Of a DNA stretch of 64,000 bases, positions 32,085 through 41,778 are shown one piece after another; the stretch's first letter is position 1; the number at the start of each line of letters is the position of its first letter. Below the pieces are notes generated by a model. That model was not told the DNA's origin, ran no database searches, and saw nothing but the letters and a program-made list of their open reading frames with translations. Both the position numbers and the translations under genes were made by a program. This stretch comes from Synergistaceae bacterium (GTDB lineage: Bacteria; Synergistota; Synergistia; Synergistales; Aminobacteriaceae): contig JAFRAH010000014.1 in NCBI GenBank assembly GCA_017405525.1, positions 36,845 to 100,844 of the forward strand, read 5' to 3'.

Positions 32085-33076
32085 TGCGCATAATCGTTAC
32101 AGGAGGGAGCGGGTTTATCGGGTATCACCTCGCGGAATATCTCTCAATAAATCCCGGCCATGAAGTTACCATAATCGACAACCATGAACGCGGAGAACCT
32201 GACTCAATGTTCAAGGCGTTAATCAGCAAGCCCAACGTTATATTCCTGAACCGGGACATGACACGCAGGGATTTCTGGGATGACCTTTCGGGACGTTATG
32301 ACTGTGTCTATCATCTTGCGGCGATAAACGGAACAAGGAACTTCTACGAGAGACCCTATGACGTGATGAGGGTAAACATTCTCTCATTGATGAATATGCT
32401 TGAGTGGTGCACGCCAGAGAACTGCGGGGCGTTCATGTTCACGAGTTCGAGCGAGGCATATGCAGGGACAATAACCCAGAACCCCGGCATGTATATTCCC
32501 ACTCCCGAAAATATCCCGTTGAGTGTTACGGACGTGATGAACCCCAGGTGGTCATACGGAGGCAGCAAGATTACCGGCGAGCTCCTCACGGTGAATTATT
32601 GCCGGGCTCATGGCCTGAACTTCAGGATAATACGCTACCACAATATTTATGGCGTGAGAATGGGATATGATCATGTACTGCCTGAGTTCTTCAGGAGGAT
32701 TCACGAGAGGGTTAACCCCTTCCCGGTCTATGGCGGCGAAGAGACCAGGGCATTCTGTGCGGTTGATGACGCTGTGAGGGCAACTGAGGCAGTAATGCTC
32801 AGCGGGAGGTGTTCAGGTGAGATTGTACACGTCGGAAATTCCGGGCAGGAAGTGAAGATTATTGACCTCTTGAGGCTTGTTCTTGGGATTGCGGGTTATA
32901 ATCCTGAGATAGAGATACTGCCAGCACCCGAAGGCTGTGTGATGAGACGTTGCCCCGACACCAGTAAACTCTATGAGCTTGCAGGTTTCAGGGCGGGGAT
33001 AACTCTTAGTGAGGCACTGCCTGAAATGTACAGGTGGTATGAAGAAAGATACAGGGAGCGTGAAAGATTATCATGA
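32081..33076 (+). CDS. NAD-dependent epimerase/dehydratase (extended SDR)
   Basis: Nucleotide-sugar-modifying enzyme of 331 residues. TGGSGFIGYHLAE is the cofactor loop (about 8-20), HLAAINGT follows, and the catalytic set is SSS plus YGGSK (Tyr and Lys, about 165-169). It resembles UDP-glucuronate decarboxylases and 4-epimerases; the exact reaction cannot be fixed. Coming right after a dehydrogenase that would form a nucleotide uronate, a decarboxylase or epimerase role on that product is reasonable inference. Its stop overlaps the fucose synthase gene by 4 bases. Confidence 0.85.
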   Translation: MMRIIVTGGSGFIGYHLAEYLSINPGHEVTIIDNHERGEPDSMFKALISKPNVIFLNRDMTRRDFWDDLSGRYDCVYHLAAINGTRNFYERPYDVMRVNILSLMNMLEWCTPENCGAFMFTSSSEAYAGTITQNPGMYIPTPENIPLSVTDVMNPRWSYGGSKITGELLTVNYCRAHGLNFRIIRYHNIYGVRMGYDHVLPEFFRRIHERVNPFPVYGGEETRAFCAVDDAVRATEAVMLSGRCSGEIVHVGNSGQEVKIIDLLRLVLGIAGYNPEIEILPAPEGCVMRRCPDTSKLYELAGFRAGITLSEALPEMYRWYEERYRERERLS

Positions 33077-34005
33077 TGGAAAAGGGAGCAAAGATTTTCG
33101 TTGCCGGTCATAAGGGCATGGTAGGCAGTGCGATATTCAGGGAGCTCAATAGGCAGGGCTACAGCAACATCATCACACGGACTCACTCAGAGCTTGACCT
33201 CATGAGGCAGTCAGACGTTGAGGCATTCTTTACGCGTGAGAAGCCTGAATACGTTTTCCTTGCTGCGGCAAAAGTCGGAGGGATTGCGGCAAATTCTGCG
33301 GCACTTGCTGACTTCATGTACATGAACATGATGATTGAGATGAACGTAATACACTCGGCATTCACGAACGGTTGCAGGAAGCTCGAATTTCTCGGCTCAT
33401 CGTGTATTTACCCCCGAATGTGCCCTCAGCCCATCAAGGAGGAATATCTATTGTCGGGCTATCTTGAGAAGACCAATGAGGCATATGCTCTGGCGAAAAT
33501 CTCCGGCCTGAAGTACTGCGAGTACCTGAACACACAATACGGCACTGACTACATTTCAGTGATGCCCTGCAACCTCTACGGCCCGAACGACAACTACCAC
33601 CCTGAGCACTCACACGTAATGCCCGCACTGATTCGCCGATTCCATGAGGCCAAAGCCGCCGGGAAAGAATCCGTAACATGCTGGGGAGACGGAAGCCCGC
33701 TGCGTGAGTTCCTGTATGTTGACGACCTGGCAGAATTGTGCGTGTTCCTCATGAACAACTACTCAGGCAATGAGACCGTGAACGCAGGATCAGGCCGCGA
33801 GATCACCATCAAGGACTTGACCCGCCTTGTCGCTGAGGTAGTGGGCTATGACGGCTCGATACTCTGGGACACGTCAAAGCCCAATGGCACCCCCCGCAAG
33901 GTCATGGACATAAGCAAGGCCAAGTCTATGGGTTGGGAGGCCAAGACCTCACTGCGGGATGGTATAGGGTTGTCCTACGAGGACTTCAGGAGGCGTTACG
34001 CGTAG
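33073..34005 (+). CDS. fcl: GDP-L-fucose synthase
   Basis: Bifunctional epimerase-reductase forming GDP-fucose from GDP-4-keto-6-deoxymannose. Family features: KIFVAGHKGMVGSAIFREL, AAAKVGGIAANS, FLGSSCIYPRMCPQPIKEEYLLSG (catalytic Ser and Cys), YALAKISGLKYC (Tyr and Lys) and SHVMPALIRRFHEAK (catalytic His). Length 310, normal. No gmd gene is in this window, so the substrate must be made elsewhere. Third gene of the overlapping sugar operon; its end overlaps convergent rlmN by 20 bases. Confidence 0.94.
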   Translation: MMEKGAKIFVAGHKGMVGSAIFRELNRQGYSNIITRTHSELDLMRQSDVEAFFTREKPEYVFLAAAKVGGIAANSAALADFMYMNMMIEMNVIHSAFTNGCRKLEFLGSSCIYPRMCPQPIKEEYLLSGYLEKTNEAYALAKISGLKYCEYLNTQYGTDYISVMPCNLYGPNDNYHPEHSHVMPALIRRFHEAKAAGKESVTCWGDGSPLREFLYVDDLAELCVFLMNNYSGNETVNAGSGREITIKDLTRLVAEVVGYDGSILWDTSKPNGTPRKVMDISKAKSMGWEAKTSLRDGIGLSYEDFRRRYA

Positions 34006-35020
34006 ACCCCGCAAGCTGACCACAAGCCGCCATAATATCCCCGCCCCTCTCCTTCCTGAGTTCGTGCTCAATCTTCAGGCTGGCGAGGGCACTGCAGAAC
34101 TCCTTGACCCTTCCGCTCGGTGAACGTCTAAGCTCTGGCTTTGATGGTATCGGGTTGAAGGGTATGATGTTGATGTAGGGCTCTAAACCGTCAAGCAATG
34201 CCGCCATCTCGTAGGCATATTCAGGTGAGTCATTCACGCCGTCAATCAGTGCATACTCGATAGTTATTCGCTCACCAGTCCTTTCATGGTAGCGTCTCAG
34301 TGAGGCAACGAGTTTCTGCAGGGGGTACTGGCGGTTTACGGGCATGATGCGGCTGCGGAGCTCGTCATTCGGAGCGTGAAGTGAGAGCGATAACCGTATA
34401 GGTATCTCGAAGTCCGCAAGATCCTCAATGCCGGGCGCAATCCCTGACGTTGAGATGGTGATATGACGTGCCCCCAAGTTTCGCATGTTCTTGTCATTGA
34501 GTGAACGGATGGCCGAAAACACGTTGTCCTCATTCAGCAGAGGCTCTCCCATTCCCATGAAGACGATGTTGTTTATGTCCGCACCGTTGAGTTTCTCCAT
34601 CATGAGGAACTGACCGAGTATTTCCCCACGCGTGAGGTTGCGCGTGAAGCCATTTGCCCCCGTCTCGCAGAACGTGCACCCAAGAGGACACCCTGCCTGT
34701 GAGGAGATGCACGCTGTCTTGTGCCCTCCATGATTGAGGAGGACGGACTCGATTCGTGATCCGTCGTTGAGCTGCCAGAGATATTTTCGCGTTCCGTCCC
34801 GTGAGACCTGCTGACGTATCACTATGGGGAGGCTCATCATGATGTTTTCGTTGAGCTTGTCCCGGAGAGTCTTGCTTAGGTTGGTCATTGAGTGCCAGCT
34901 GAATTCTTTCTTGGCATATATCCATTGGCAGACTTGGGTGGCCCGGAATTTCTGTTCGTTCCATTCGGTGAAGAGTATCTGCCAGTCATTCAGTGAGAGT
35001 TCTAGTGCGTCATATGTCAT
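33986..35020 (-). CDS. rlmN: Dual-specificity 23S rRNA A2503/tRNA A37 C2-methyltransferase
   Basis: Radical-SAM enzyme methylating A2503 of 23S rRNA and A37 of some tRNAs. CxxxCxxC is CPLGCTFC with Cys at 111, 115 and 118 (counting from the chosen Met); GMGEPLLN and NPIPS are further signatures, and the resolving Cys pair is near the C-terminus (FCSAL, MAACGQLAG). The chosen start ATG 35020 has GAGGGG upstream and fits family length (344 residues); an in-frame extension to 35059 has no support. Divergent from ftsH with about 70 bases between. Confidence 0.94.
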   Translation of the reverse strand: MTYDALELSLNDWQILFTEWNEQKFRATQVCQWIYAKKEFSWHSMTNLSKTLRDKLNENIMMSLPIVIRQQVSRDGTRKYLWQLNDGSRIESVLLNHGGHKTACISSQAGCPLGCTFCETGANGFTRNLTRGEILGQFLMMEKLNGADINNIVFMGMGEPLLNEDNVFSAIRSLNDKNMRNLGARHITISTSGIAPGIEDLADFEIPIRLSLSLHAPNDELRSRIMPVNRQYPLQKLVASLRRYHERTGERITIEYALIDGVNDSPEYAYEMAALLDGLEPYINIIPFNPIPSKPELRRSPSGRVKEFCSALASLKIEHELRKERGGDIMAACGQLAGSTRNAS

Positions 35021-35092
35021 GAAAAATAATTCCCCTCTGTTATAATCGTTGACGTTCATTATATATCAGCAAAAACGGAGGAAATTTTCATC

Positions 35093-37045
35093 TTGGGTAA
35101 AGTGGTAAAGAACCTTGGGCTTTATCTCGTGTTAGTCCTTGTTGTCGTTACGATGGTCAACATGTTCCTGACACCTGAAGAAGTCCAGAAGCAATATGAC
35201 GAAATCAGTTACAGCCAGTTCCTCAAGGACTTAGAGGCAGGCAATATCCGAATACTCCAGATACGGAACAACACAGTACCCGGCGAATCGAGTTCAGCGA
35301 CACTTCAGGGTGAGCTCCACAACGGCCAGATGTTCCTGACTTACGGCCTCGATGTCTCAGGAATTGCAGACAGGGCGGCGGCAAAGGGTGTAATGGTTAC
35401 TGTCGAGGCTCCCCAAAAAAATACATGGCTTGTGTCCCTGATGACCTCGTTGTTCCCCACGCTCCTGCTTATTGGCGTATGGCTCTACTTCCTCAACAAC
35501 ATGCAGGGAGGCGGCGGACGGATTATGTCGTTCGGGAGGAGCAAGGCAAAATTATTCCTCGACAACAAACCCAAAGTTACGTTTGCTGACGTTGCGGGCT
35601 GTGATGAGTCGAAAGAAGAATTGCAGGAGGTCATCCACTTCCTGAAAGACCCCGAAAAGTTCAAGAAGCTCGGTGCGAGAGTACCCAAAGGCATATTGCT
35701 TGTAGGCCCTCCCGGAACAGGAAAGACATTGCTTGCACGTGCGGCGGCAGGTGAGGCTGATGTACCGTTCTTCAGTTCGAGCGGCTCGGATTTCGTCGAG
35801 ATGTTCGTGGGAGTTGGTGCTGCCAGAGTCAGGGATCTCTTCGAGCAGGCCAAGAAGTACCAGCCCTGCATCATCTTCATTGACGAGATGGACGCAGTAG
35901 GTCGCCACAGGGGGGCAGGACTAGGAGGCGGCCATGACGAACGGGAGCAGACGCTGAACCAGTTCCTTGTTGAGCTTGACGGTTTCGACGACAAGACCAG
36001 CACGATAGTTATTGCCGCAACGAACAGGCCGGACATTCTTGACCCTGCACTATTGAGGCCGGGACGCTTTGACCGTCATATCACCGTTGACCGCCCGGAT
36101 GTCAGGGGACGTGAGGAGATCCTGAAAGTTCACATGAAGGACAAGAGTTTTGCCGATGATGTTGACGTTGGGATACTTGCTCGGAGGACACCGGGGCTTG
36201 TTGGTGCTGACCTCGAAAACCTCGTGAATGAGGGTGCGCTTCTTGCGGCACGTCATGGCAAGGACAAAATCGGAATGGACGAACTCGAAGAAGGCATAGA
36301 GCGCGTCATGGCCGGGCCCGAAAGGAAGAGCAGAATCCTCAATGACCACGAGAAGAAGATCATTGCCTACCACGAGACAGGACACGCAATAGTCGCGAAG
36401 GTTCTTCCCGGCTCTGACCCAGTCCACAAGATAAGCATAATCCCCAGAGGACACGCGGCACTTGGCTACACGTTACAGCTCCCGGAAGAAGACAGATTCC
36501 TCATGTCGAAGTCTGAGCTCATGAACAGGATAGCTATTCTCCTGAGTGGCCGTGTGAGTGAGGAGCTTGTGTTCAACGACGTAACCAGCGGTGCGGCTAA
36601 TGACCTTGAACGCGCAACACAGACAGCCCGCCAGATGGTTACACAGCTCGGGATGAGTGAGACAATCGGACTCGTGAAGTTAGGCAACAAACGCGAGGAA
36701 ATATTCTTAGGCCGCGACATCTCGGAAGACCGCAACTACAGCGAGGAAGTAGCCTACAAGATTGACCAGGAAGTGAAGGCAATAATTGATACCTGCTACG
36801 AGAACGCTAAAGAGATACTCACTTCAAGAAGGGCACTCATGGACAAGATAGCCGGGGTACTGCTTGAGCGTGAAGTTATTGACGCAGAGGAATTTGAACG
36901 CCTCATGAACGAGGACAAGACTGAGCCAGTGAACTCAGAAGTATCCTCAGTGCCGGAAGAGAAGAATGATGCCCTTGACGTTCCTGAACTCCCTGATGTG
37001 AGGGTGGACATGCTCCCGAAAACTGGAAGGGATTTTCTCGCATAA
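35093..37045 (+). CDS. ftsH: ATP-dependent zinc metalloprotease FtsH
   Basis: Membrane-anchored AAA+ protease of 650 residues that removes misassembled membrane proteins and short-lived regulators. Two N-terminal helices (about 8-25 and 113-135) enclose a small periplasmic domain. Walker A is GPPGTGKT (205-212), Walker [10 protein letters not shown] (260-268), the SRH region [18 protein letters not shown] (311-328) and the zinc site HETGH (427-431). The start is TTG 35093 with GGAGG 12 bases upstream. The C-terminal tail after 610 is acidic and variable. A tRNA gene follows within 50 bases. Confidence 0.97.
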   Translation: MGKVVKNLGLYLVLVLVVVTMVNMFLTPEEVQKQYDEISYSQFLKDLEAGNIRILQIRNNTVPGESSSATLQGELHNGQMFLTYGLDVSGIADRAAAKGVMVTVEAPQKNTWLVSLMTSLFPTLLLIGVWLYFLNNMQGGGGRIMSFGRSKAKLFLDNKPKVTFADVAGCDESKEELQEVIHFLKDPEKFKKLGARVPKGILLVGPPGTGKTLLARAAAGEADVPFFSSSGSDFVEMFVGVGAARVRDLFEQAKKYQPCIIFIDEMDAVGRHRGAGLGGGHDEREQTLNQFLVELDGFDDKTSTIVIAATNRPDILDPALLRPGRFDRHITVDRPDVRGREEILKVHMKDKSFADDVDVGILARRTPGLVGADLENLVNEGALLAARHGKDKIGMDELEEGIERVMAGPERKSRILNDHEKKIIAYHETGHAIVAKVLPGSDPVHKISIIPRGHAALGYTLQLPEEDRFLMSKSELMNRIAILLSGRVSEELVFNDVTSGAANDLERATQTARQMVTQLGMSETIGLVKLGNKREEIFLGRDISEDRNYSEEVAYKIDQEVKAIIDTCYENAKEILTSRRALMDKIAGVLLEREVIDAEEFERLMNEDKTEPVNSEVSSVPEEKNDALDVPELPDVRVDMLPKTGRDFLA

Positions 37046-37092
37046 CTTGACGGCTGAAAATAATTAGGCAATAATTGACGTGTTTCATGAGT

Positions 37093-37166
37093 TGGGGTGT
37101 CGTCCAATGGCAGGACGCGGGACTTTGGATCCTGTAATGATGGTTCGAATCCATCCATCCCAGCCA
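37093..37166 (+). tRNA. tRNA-Gln (anticodon TTG)
   Basis: A 74-base cloverleaf: acceptor TGGGGTG pairs with CATCCCA, D-stem GTCC/GGAC, anticodon stem CGGGA/TCCTG with loop CTTTGGA (anticodon TTG, reading CAA), T-arm with TTCGAAT loop, discriminator G and an encoded CCA. It lies between ftsH and glmU. Confidence 0.95.
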
Positions 37167-37192
37167 CACGACTAAACGAGGTGATGCATGTC

Positions 37193-38590
37193 ATGGATAG
37201 TCTTTGCGTTCTCATCATGGCCGCCGGAAAAGGTACACGGATGAAGAGCGCAACACCCAAAGTGTTACAGCCATTGCTAGGCAGTCCGATTATTGATTAC
37301 GTCATCAGCAGTGCAGCATCAGCAGAGATTCCACCCGAAAATATAGCCGTCCTTGTAGGTTCAGGCGGTGAACTTGTCGAAGAACACATAACCCGGAAAT
37401 TCCCAAACGTAAAAGTATTATGGCAGCATGAACAGCTAGGTACAGGCCACGCGGTGAAGTCAGCCCGTGAATGGTGGAAGGATTATGATTCGCTACTTGT
37501 CCTCAACGGTGATGTTCCGCTCATGAAACCCGAAAGCCTCCGTGAACTTTCCTCATGTTGTGAGAAGAACGACTGCACAATAATCACGTTCGAGGCAGAA
37601 AATCCGGGCTCATACGGCAGAATCATACGGGGCAAAAATTCCGTGAGCATTGTAGAGTACAAGGACGCTTCCCCAGAACAACGGGAAATCCACGAAGTCA
37701 ACGCAGGCTGTTACGCCTTCCGGGTAAAATCCCTCCTCAAGGTCATAGACTCAATCACGAACAAGAACGCTCAGAACGAATACTACATAACCGACGCATT
37801 AGGTCTCATGAACGGCGCGGGAATGACTACGGGCGCGCTGGTCCTCCCTGAAGACGAGATGCAGGGCGTGAACACTCAGGCGGAACTTGCCCATGTCTCA
37901 CGTGATATGAGGATGAGGATACTTTCACGGTGGATGGCTGAGGGCGTAAGGATGCCTGACCCTGAGAGCGTGTATATCGGCGTTGATGCTGAGCTCTCAC
38001 CTGATGCCGTAATCATGCCCAACGTCCAGATTTGGGGCAAAAGCAAAATCGGTTCGGGCTGTGTTGTCGGTTCGGGGTCAATCCTCACGAACGCAACACT
38101 GGGTGATAACGTCCACATAGTCGCCTATGCAGTGATAGAGAACAGCACCCTCAAGGACAACGTGAAGGCCGGGCCGTTCTGCTACATCCGGGATAACACG
38201 GTGCTTGAGGCCGGGGCATTCGCGGGGAAATTCGTGGAGCTCAAGAACTCACACATTGGGGAAGGCTCGAAAGTCCCTCACCTGTCCTACATGGGAGATG
38301 CAACACTCGGCCATGACGTGAACATCGGTGCAGGGTCAATCACTTGCAACTATGACGGCGAAAAGAAGAACAAGACATTTATCGGCAATAACTGTTTCAT
38401 CGGCTCTGATACAATGCTCGTCGCTCCTGTTGAACTTGCTGACGGTTCGGCGACGGCAGCAGGCTCCGTGATAACTCAGGCAGTCCCTGAAAACGCATTA
38501 GGTGTAGGCAGGGCACGCCAGAAGAATATTGCGGACTGGTCATTACACAACCACCATCACCACAAAACTACAACGGAAGGGGAAAAGTAA
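37193..38590 (+). CDS. glmU: Bifunctional UDP-N-acetylglucosamine pyrophosphorylase/glucosamine-1-phosphate N-acetyltransferase
   Basis: Makes UDP-GlcNAc for peptidoglycan and lipid A. The N-terminal uridyltransferase has LIMAAGKGTRMKS, WQHEQLGTGHAV and VLNGDVPL; the C-terminal left-handed beta helix has many hexapeptide repeats and the acetyl-CoA site (HLSYMGDATLG and GSITCNYDG). Length 465. The reading frame stays open upstream through the tRNA, but ATG 37193, with GAGGTG 9 bases before it, is the start. It is followed two bases later by prs, a common pairing. Confidence 0.96.
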   Translation: MDSLCVLIMAAGKGTRMKSATPKVLQPLLGSPIIDYVISSAASAEIPPENIAVLVGSGGELVEEHITRKFPNVKVLWQHEQLGTGHAVKSAREWWKDYDSLLVLNGDVPLMKPESLRELSSCCEKNDCTIITFEAENPGSYGRIIRGKNSVSIVEYKDASPEQREIHEVNAGCYAFRVKSLLKVIDSITNKNAQNEYYITDALGLMNGAGMTTGALVLPEDEMQGVNTQAELAHVSRDMRMRILSRWMAEGVRMPDPESVYIGVDAELSPDAVIMPNVQIWGKSKIGSGCVVGSGSILTNATLGDNVHIVAYAVIENSTLKDNVKAGPFCYIRDNTVLEAGAFAGKFVELKNSHIGEGSKVPHLSYMGDATLGHDVNIGAGSITCNYDGEKKNKTFIGNNCFIGSDTMLVAPVELADGSATAAGSVITQAVPENALGVGRARQKNIADWSLHNHHHHKTTTEGEK

Positions 38591-38592
38591 TT

Positions 38593-39558
38593 TTGTCCAG
38601 AGGAAACGGTCTCAAGATAATATCAGGTAATGCACACCCTGAATTTGCGCGGATAATCAGCAGGGAACTCAACATTCCATTGGCGGACGTGAAGAGCTTC
38701 AAATTTTCGGACGGTGAGACAGGAATTAGGTTTGGCGAGAGCGTGAGGGGTTCTGACGTTTTCATCATACAGCCAACATGCAGCCCAACGAACGACAACA
38801 TCATGGACTTGCTCATCATGGCTGATGCGGTGAAGAGAGCTTCAGCCCACTACGTCAACGCGGTGATCCCGTACTTCGGGTATTGCCGTCAGGACAGGAA
38901 GGCCAAGCCCAGAGAGCCAATAACGGCCAAGCTCGTGGCTAACTTGCTTGCTCACGGAGGAGTGGACAGGGTCATAACTGCTGACCTTCATGCCGGGCAG
39001 ATACAGGGGTTCTTTGACATTCCTGTTGACCACCTCACGGCAATGAATCTCTTTGCGTCATACTTCAAGGATTTTTTGGCGGATGACCTCAAGGCCGGAA
39101 AAGTAGTAGTAGTTTCCCCAGATACAGGAGGAGTTGCGAGGGCGCGGAAATTTGCGATGAAGCTGAACGTTGACATTGCGATTGTGGACAAGAGACGCTC
39201 ACATGACGTAGCGAACCAATCTGAAGTGATGGACATTGTCGGGAACATCAAGGGACGTACTGCAATCCTCGTTGACGACATCATAGACACTGCTGGGACG
39301 ATATGCCATGCTGCTGATGGGCTCATTGAGAGGGGATGCGCGAGGGTATTTGCGTGCGCGACACATGCGGTGCTTTCGGGCAGTGCTATGGACAACATCA
39401 AGAAGTCCGCAATAGAGAGGCTGGTTTTCTCGGACACTATACCAATTCCAGAAGAGAAACGCTCGGACAAGGTTATGCAGCTGTCGATTGCTCCGGAATT
39501 TGCTGAGGCGATAAAGAGGGTTCACTGTGAAGAGCCTATAAGTGCAATGTTCGAGTGA
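38593..39558 (+). CDS. prs: Ribose-phosphate pyrophosphokinase
   Basis: Makes PRPP from ribose 5-phosphate and ATP. Signatures are FSDGETGIRFGESVRGSDVFIIQPT, YFGYCRQDRKAKPREPITAKLVANLL, HAGQIQGFFDIPVDHL, and the PRPP loop VDDIIDTAGTI. Length 321, standard. The start is TTG 38593 with AAGGGGAAA upstream, 2 bases after glmU. A terminator follows. Confidence 0.97.
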   Translation: MSRGNGLKIISGNAHPEFARIISRELNIPLADVKSFKFSDGETGIRFGESVRGSDVFIIQPTCSPTNDNIMDLLIMADAVKRASAHYVNAVIPYFGYCRQDRKAKPREPITAKLVANLLAHGGVDRVITADLHAGQIQGFFDIPVDHLTAMNLFASYFKDFLADDLKAGKVVVVSPDTGGVARARKFAMKLNVDIAIVDKRRSHDVANQSEVMDIVGNIKGRTAILVDDIIDTAGTICHAADGLIERGCARVFACATHAVLSGSAMDNIKKSAIERLVFSDTIPIPEEKRSDKVMQLSIAPEFAEAIKRVHCEEPISAMFE

Positions 39559-39581
39559 GAGCTTGAGAGTGATAGAAGATG

Positions 39582-39611
39582 CCCCCGGTGGTGACAGGCC
39601 GGGGGTTTTTT
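39582..39611 (+). terminator. Terminator after prs
   Basis: CCCCCGG (39582-39588) pairs with CCGGGGG (39599-39605), followed by six T. Confidence 0.88.
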
Positions 39612-39625
39612 GTGCGTTTTCGCCT

Positions 39626-41701
39626 TCAGACTGCAGGGACTTGCTGCCTCTTCATATACTGAACAGTTACCACGAAGCCCACAAGCATCAGCCCTATGAG
39701 GTCGCTCACTATACCCGGCACTAACATGCTCAGTCCTCCCGCACAGATTATCACCCTCAAGATTGGGTTGATGGGACTGTAGAGATAGCCATTCAGTGCC
39801 GCCGCAACCCCAAAGATTCCCAGAAGGGCAGTAGCACAGATTAACGCAATCTCAAGACCTACAAGTATGCTCGTTAGTACCGGCCCGGCTCCCGCAATCT
39901 CGATTATCGGCTGGACGTTCTCGAAAAGCATCGTTGGGGTGAATGCGAAGATATACGGCACAATGAACGCACCTATAGCCAGCTTCGTAGCGTTGAAGGC
40001 CGTCTTCATGGGGGGGGCTTTCGCGATTGCCGACCCAGCATATGCCGCCAACGCAACCGGTGGGGTTATGTCCGCAACAATCCCGAAGTAGAACACGAAG
40101 AAGTGAGCGCAGATCTTCTCGATCCCTATTGCCGGAGCCATGAGGATAGGTGCACAGGTTGCCGCCATGATGCAGTAGTTCGCGGTTGTTGGCACACCCA
40201 TTCCGAGAATGATGCAGCATATCATCGTCAGAACCAGCGCAATGAATGCATGACCTCCTGAGACGTTCACCACCATAGTGATGAGCTCGCTTGCCAGTCC
40301 CGTCGACGTTATGCACCCAGCAACAAGCCCAGCCATTGCACACGCTACAGCCACAGTGATTGTCCCCTTGCCTCCTGCCTCAAGAGCATCGACGATCTTC
40401 TTCAGGGTAATCCTCTCCTCACTGTTGAAGAGACCGACAACTATTGCACAGCCTATAGCTATAGCCGCCGAGAACTGCATGGTGTATATGTTCATCGACA
40501 CCATCACTACGAGAATAACCAGCGGCAATAACAGGTATATCTTCGGGAGCAGGTGAAGTATCCTGGGCAGTTCCTCTTTGGGTATTCCTTTCAGTCCGAG
40601 CTTCCTGGCCTCAAGGTGGACGGCAATATATATCCCCGTGAAGTAGAGAACAGCAGGAAGTATCGCCTTCAGTGCAACCTGTGAGTAGGGTATCCCCATG
40701 TATTCGGCCATGAGGAACGCTGCAGCTCCCATTATCGGCGGCATGATCTGCCCACCCGTTGACGCGGCAGCCTCGACTGCACCCGCAAACTCTGGCTTGT
40801 ACCCTGTGCGCTTCATCATCGGGATGGTTACGCTCCCGGTGGTTACGGTGTTCCCGACTGACGACCCGGAGACCATACCGCAGAGTGCCGAGGAGATTAC
40901 CGCGACTTTTGCCGGGCCCCCTGATGATGCTCCTGCTATGGCGTTGGCGAGGTTGATGAAGAACGTTGATATTCCCGTGCGCTCAAGGAATGCTCCGAAG
41001 ATGATGAATACCACGATGTATTTTGCGCAGACCTCAATGGGAGTGCTCCTCAGTCCGTCGCCTGTCGAGTAGAAGAGGTCATAAATCACCTTCCCGAACC
41101 TCACAGTGGAGAACGCATAGGCCATCAATGCACCGACAACGCAGAGTATAGGGATACCCACACAGCGGCGGCAGAGCTCCATCGTTGAGACTATCGCCAT
41201 GACCGCAAGGCTAACCATCATGTAGTAGTTGGGATTGCGGGGACTGGTTACACGGAGTGCCAGCTTGATGATGCTCTCGGCGTTCCAGGCAAAATAGAAG
41301 AACGGTATCGCTCCGGCAAGCATGATTATCACATCGTAGAACGGGATTGTGTTTGCACGCGGCTTCATGTCGAGGGCTAAAGAGATTGATATTGAGTCGC
41401 TTGGGCTTGGCGATATATACCCTGATGCTTTCTTTATCGGGTAATGAAGGTAGCCCAGAATCAGGATCAGGCCGAGAAAGACATTAAGCCGTATCTCAGG
41501 CATGGCAGTACTGAACAATGTAACGTAGATGCAGTACAACGAGAACGCCGCTGACAAGAACTTGATGAACGTTGCCGCGCTTCCTGTCCACAGCCTGGTG
41601 TTGAACTCGCGGTCATACTTCTTCATCACGCTGTCAATCACAGCATCCATATTCTCGTCCATTTCGGTAGTGAACCGGGACTCTAAATCAGTATCACTCA
41701 T
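39626..41701 (-). CDS. TRAP transporter fused permease (4TM/12TM, TAXI type)
   Basis: Inner-membrane protein of 691 residues joining the small (four-helix, about 40-200) and large (about 210-690) TRAP subunits. The fused form belongs with TAXI-type binding proteins, and one lies directly upstream. Signatures: EVCAKYIVVFIIFGAFLERTG, GASSGGPAKVAVISSALCGMVSGSSVGNTVTTGSVTIPMMKR, AAASTGGQIMPPIMGAAAFLMAEY and GMGVPTTANY. ATG 41701 has GGAGG 8 bases upstream. Substrates of such systems are often glutamate or similar acids; not decided here. Confidence 0.94.
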   Translation of the reverse strand: MSDTDLESRFTTEMDENMDAVIDSVMKKYDREFNTRLWTGSAATFIKFLSAAFSLYCIYVTLFSTAMPEIRLNVFLGLILILGYLHYPIKKASGYISPSPSDSISISLALDMKPRANTIPFYDVIIMLAGAIPFFYFAWNAESIIKLALRVTSPRNPNYYMMVSLAVMAIVSTMELCRRCVGIPILCVVGALMAYAFSTVRFGKVIYDLFYSTGDGLRSTPIEVCAKYIVVFIIFGAFLERTGISTFFINLANAIAGASSGGPAKVAVISSALCGMVSGSSVGNTVTTGSVTIPMMKRTGYKPEFAGAVEAAASTGGQIMPPIMGAAAFLMAEYMGIPYSQVALKAILPAVLYFTGIYIAVHLEARKLGLKGIPKEELPRILHLLPKIYLLLPLVILVVMVSMNIYTMQFSAAIAIGCAIVVGLFNSEERITLKKIVDALEAGGKGTITVAVACAMAGLVAGCITSTGLASELITMVVNVSGGHAFIALVLTMICCIILGMGVPTTANYCIMAATCAPILMAPAIGIEKICAHFFVFYFGIVADITPPVALAAYAGSAIAKAPPMKTAFNATKLAIGAFIVPYIFAFTPTMLFENVQPIIEIAGAGPVLTSILVGLEIALICATALLGIFGVAAALNGYLYSPINPILRVIICAGGLSMLVPGIVSDLIGLMLVGFVVTVQYMKRQQVPAV

Positions 41702-41724
41702 GAATATTCCTCCCTAAAACATGA

Positions 41725-41750
41725 GCGGCCATGAACTCAATCACAGCCGC
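41725..41750 (-). other. Intercistronic hairpin in the TAXI operon
   Basis: GCGGC (41725-41729) and GCCGC (41746-41750), with an inner TGA/TCA pairing, lie between the binding-protein gene and the permease gene. A partial terminator that favours binding-protein expression would be usual for such operons; it could also protect the 3' end of the mRNA. Confidence 0.4.
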
Positions 41751-41778
41751 CCCGTAAAATCATGTTCCTTCAGGAAAA

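Noticed and set aside
35485..36036. Open frame of 183 codons antisense to ftsH
   Set aside because: Shadow of a highly conserved gene; Ser/Pro-rich translation without a motif.
37097..37192. Upstream extension of glmU through the tRNA gene
   Set aside because: The bases form tRNA-Gln; the GAGGTG site and family start support ATG 37193.
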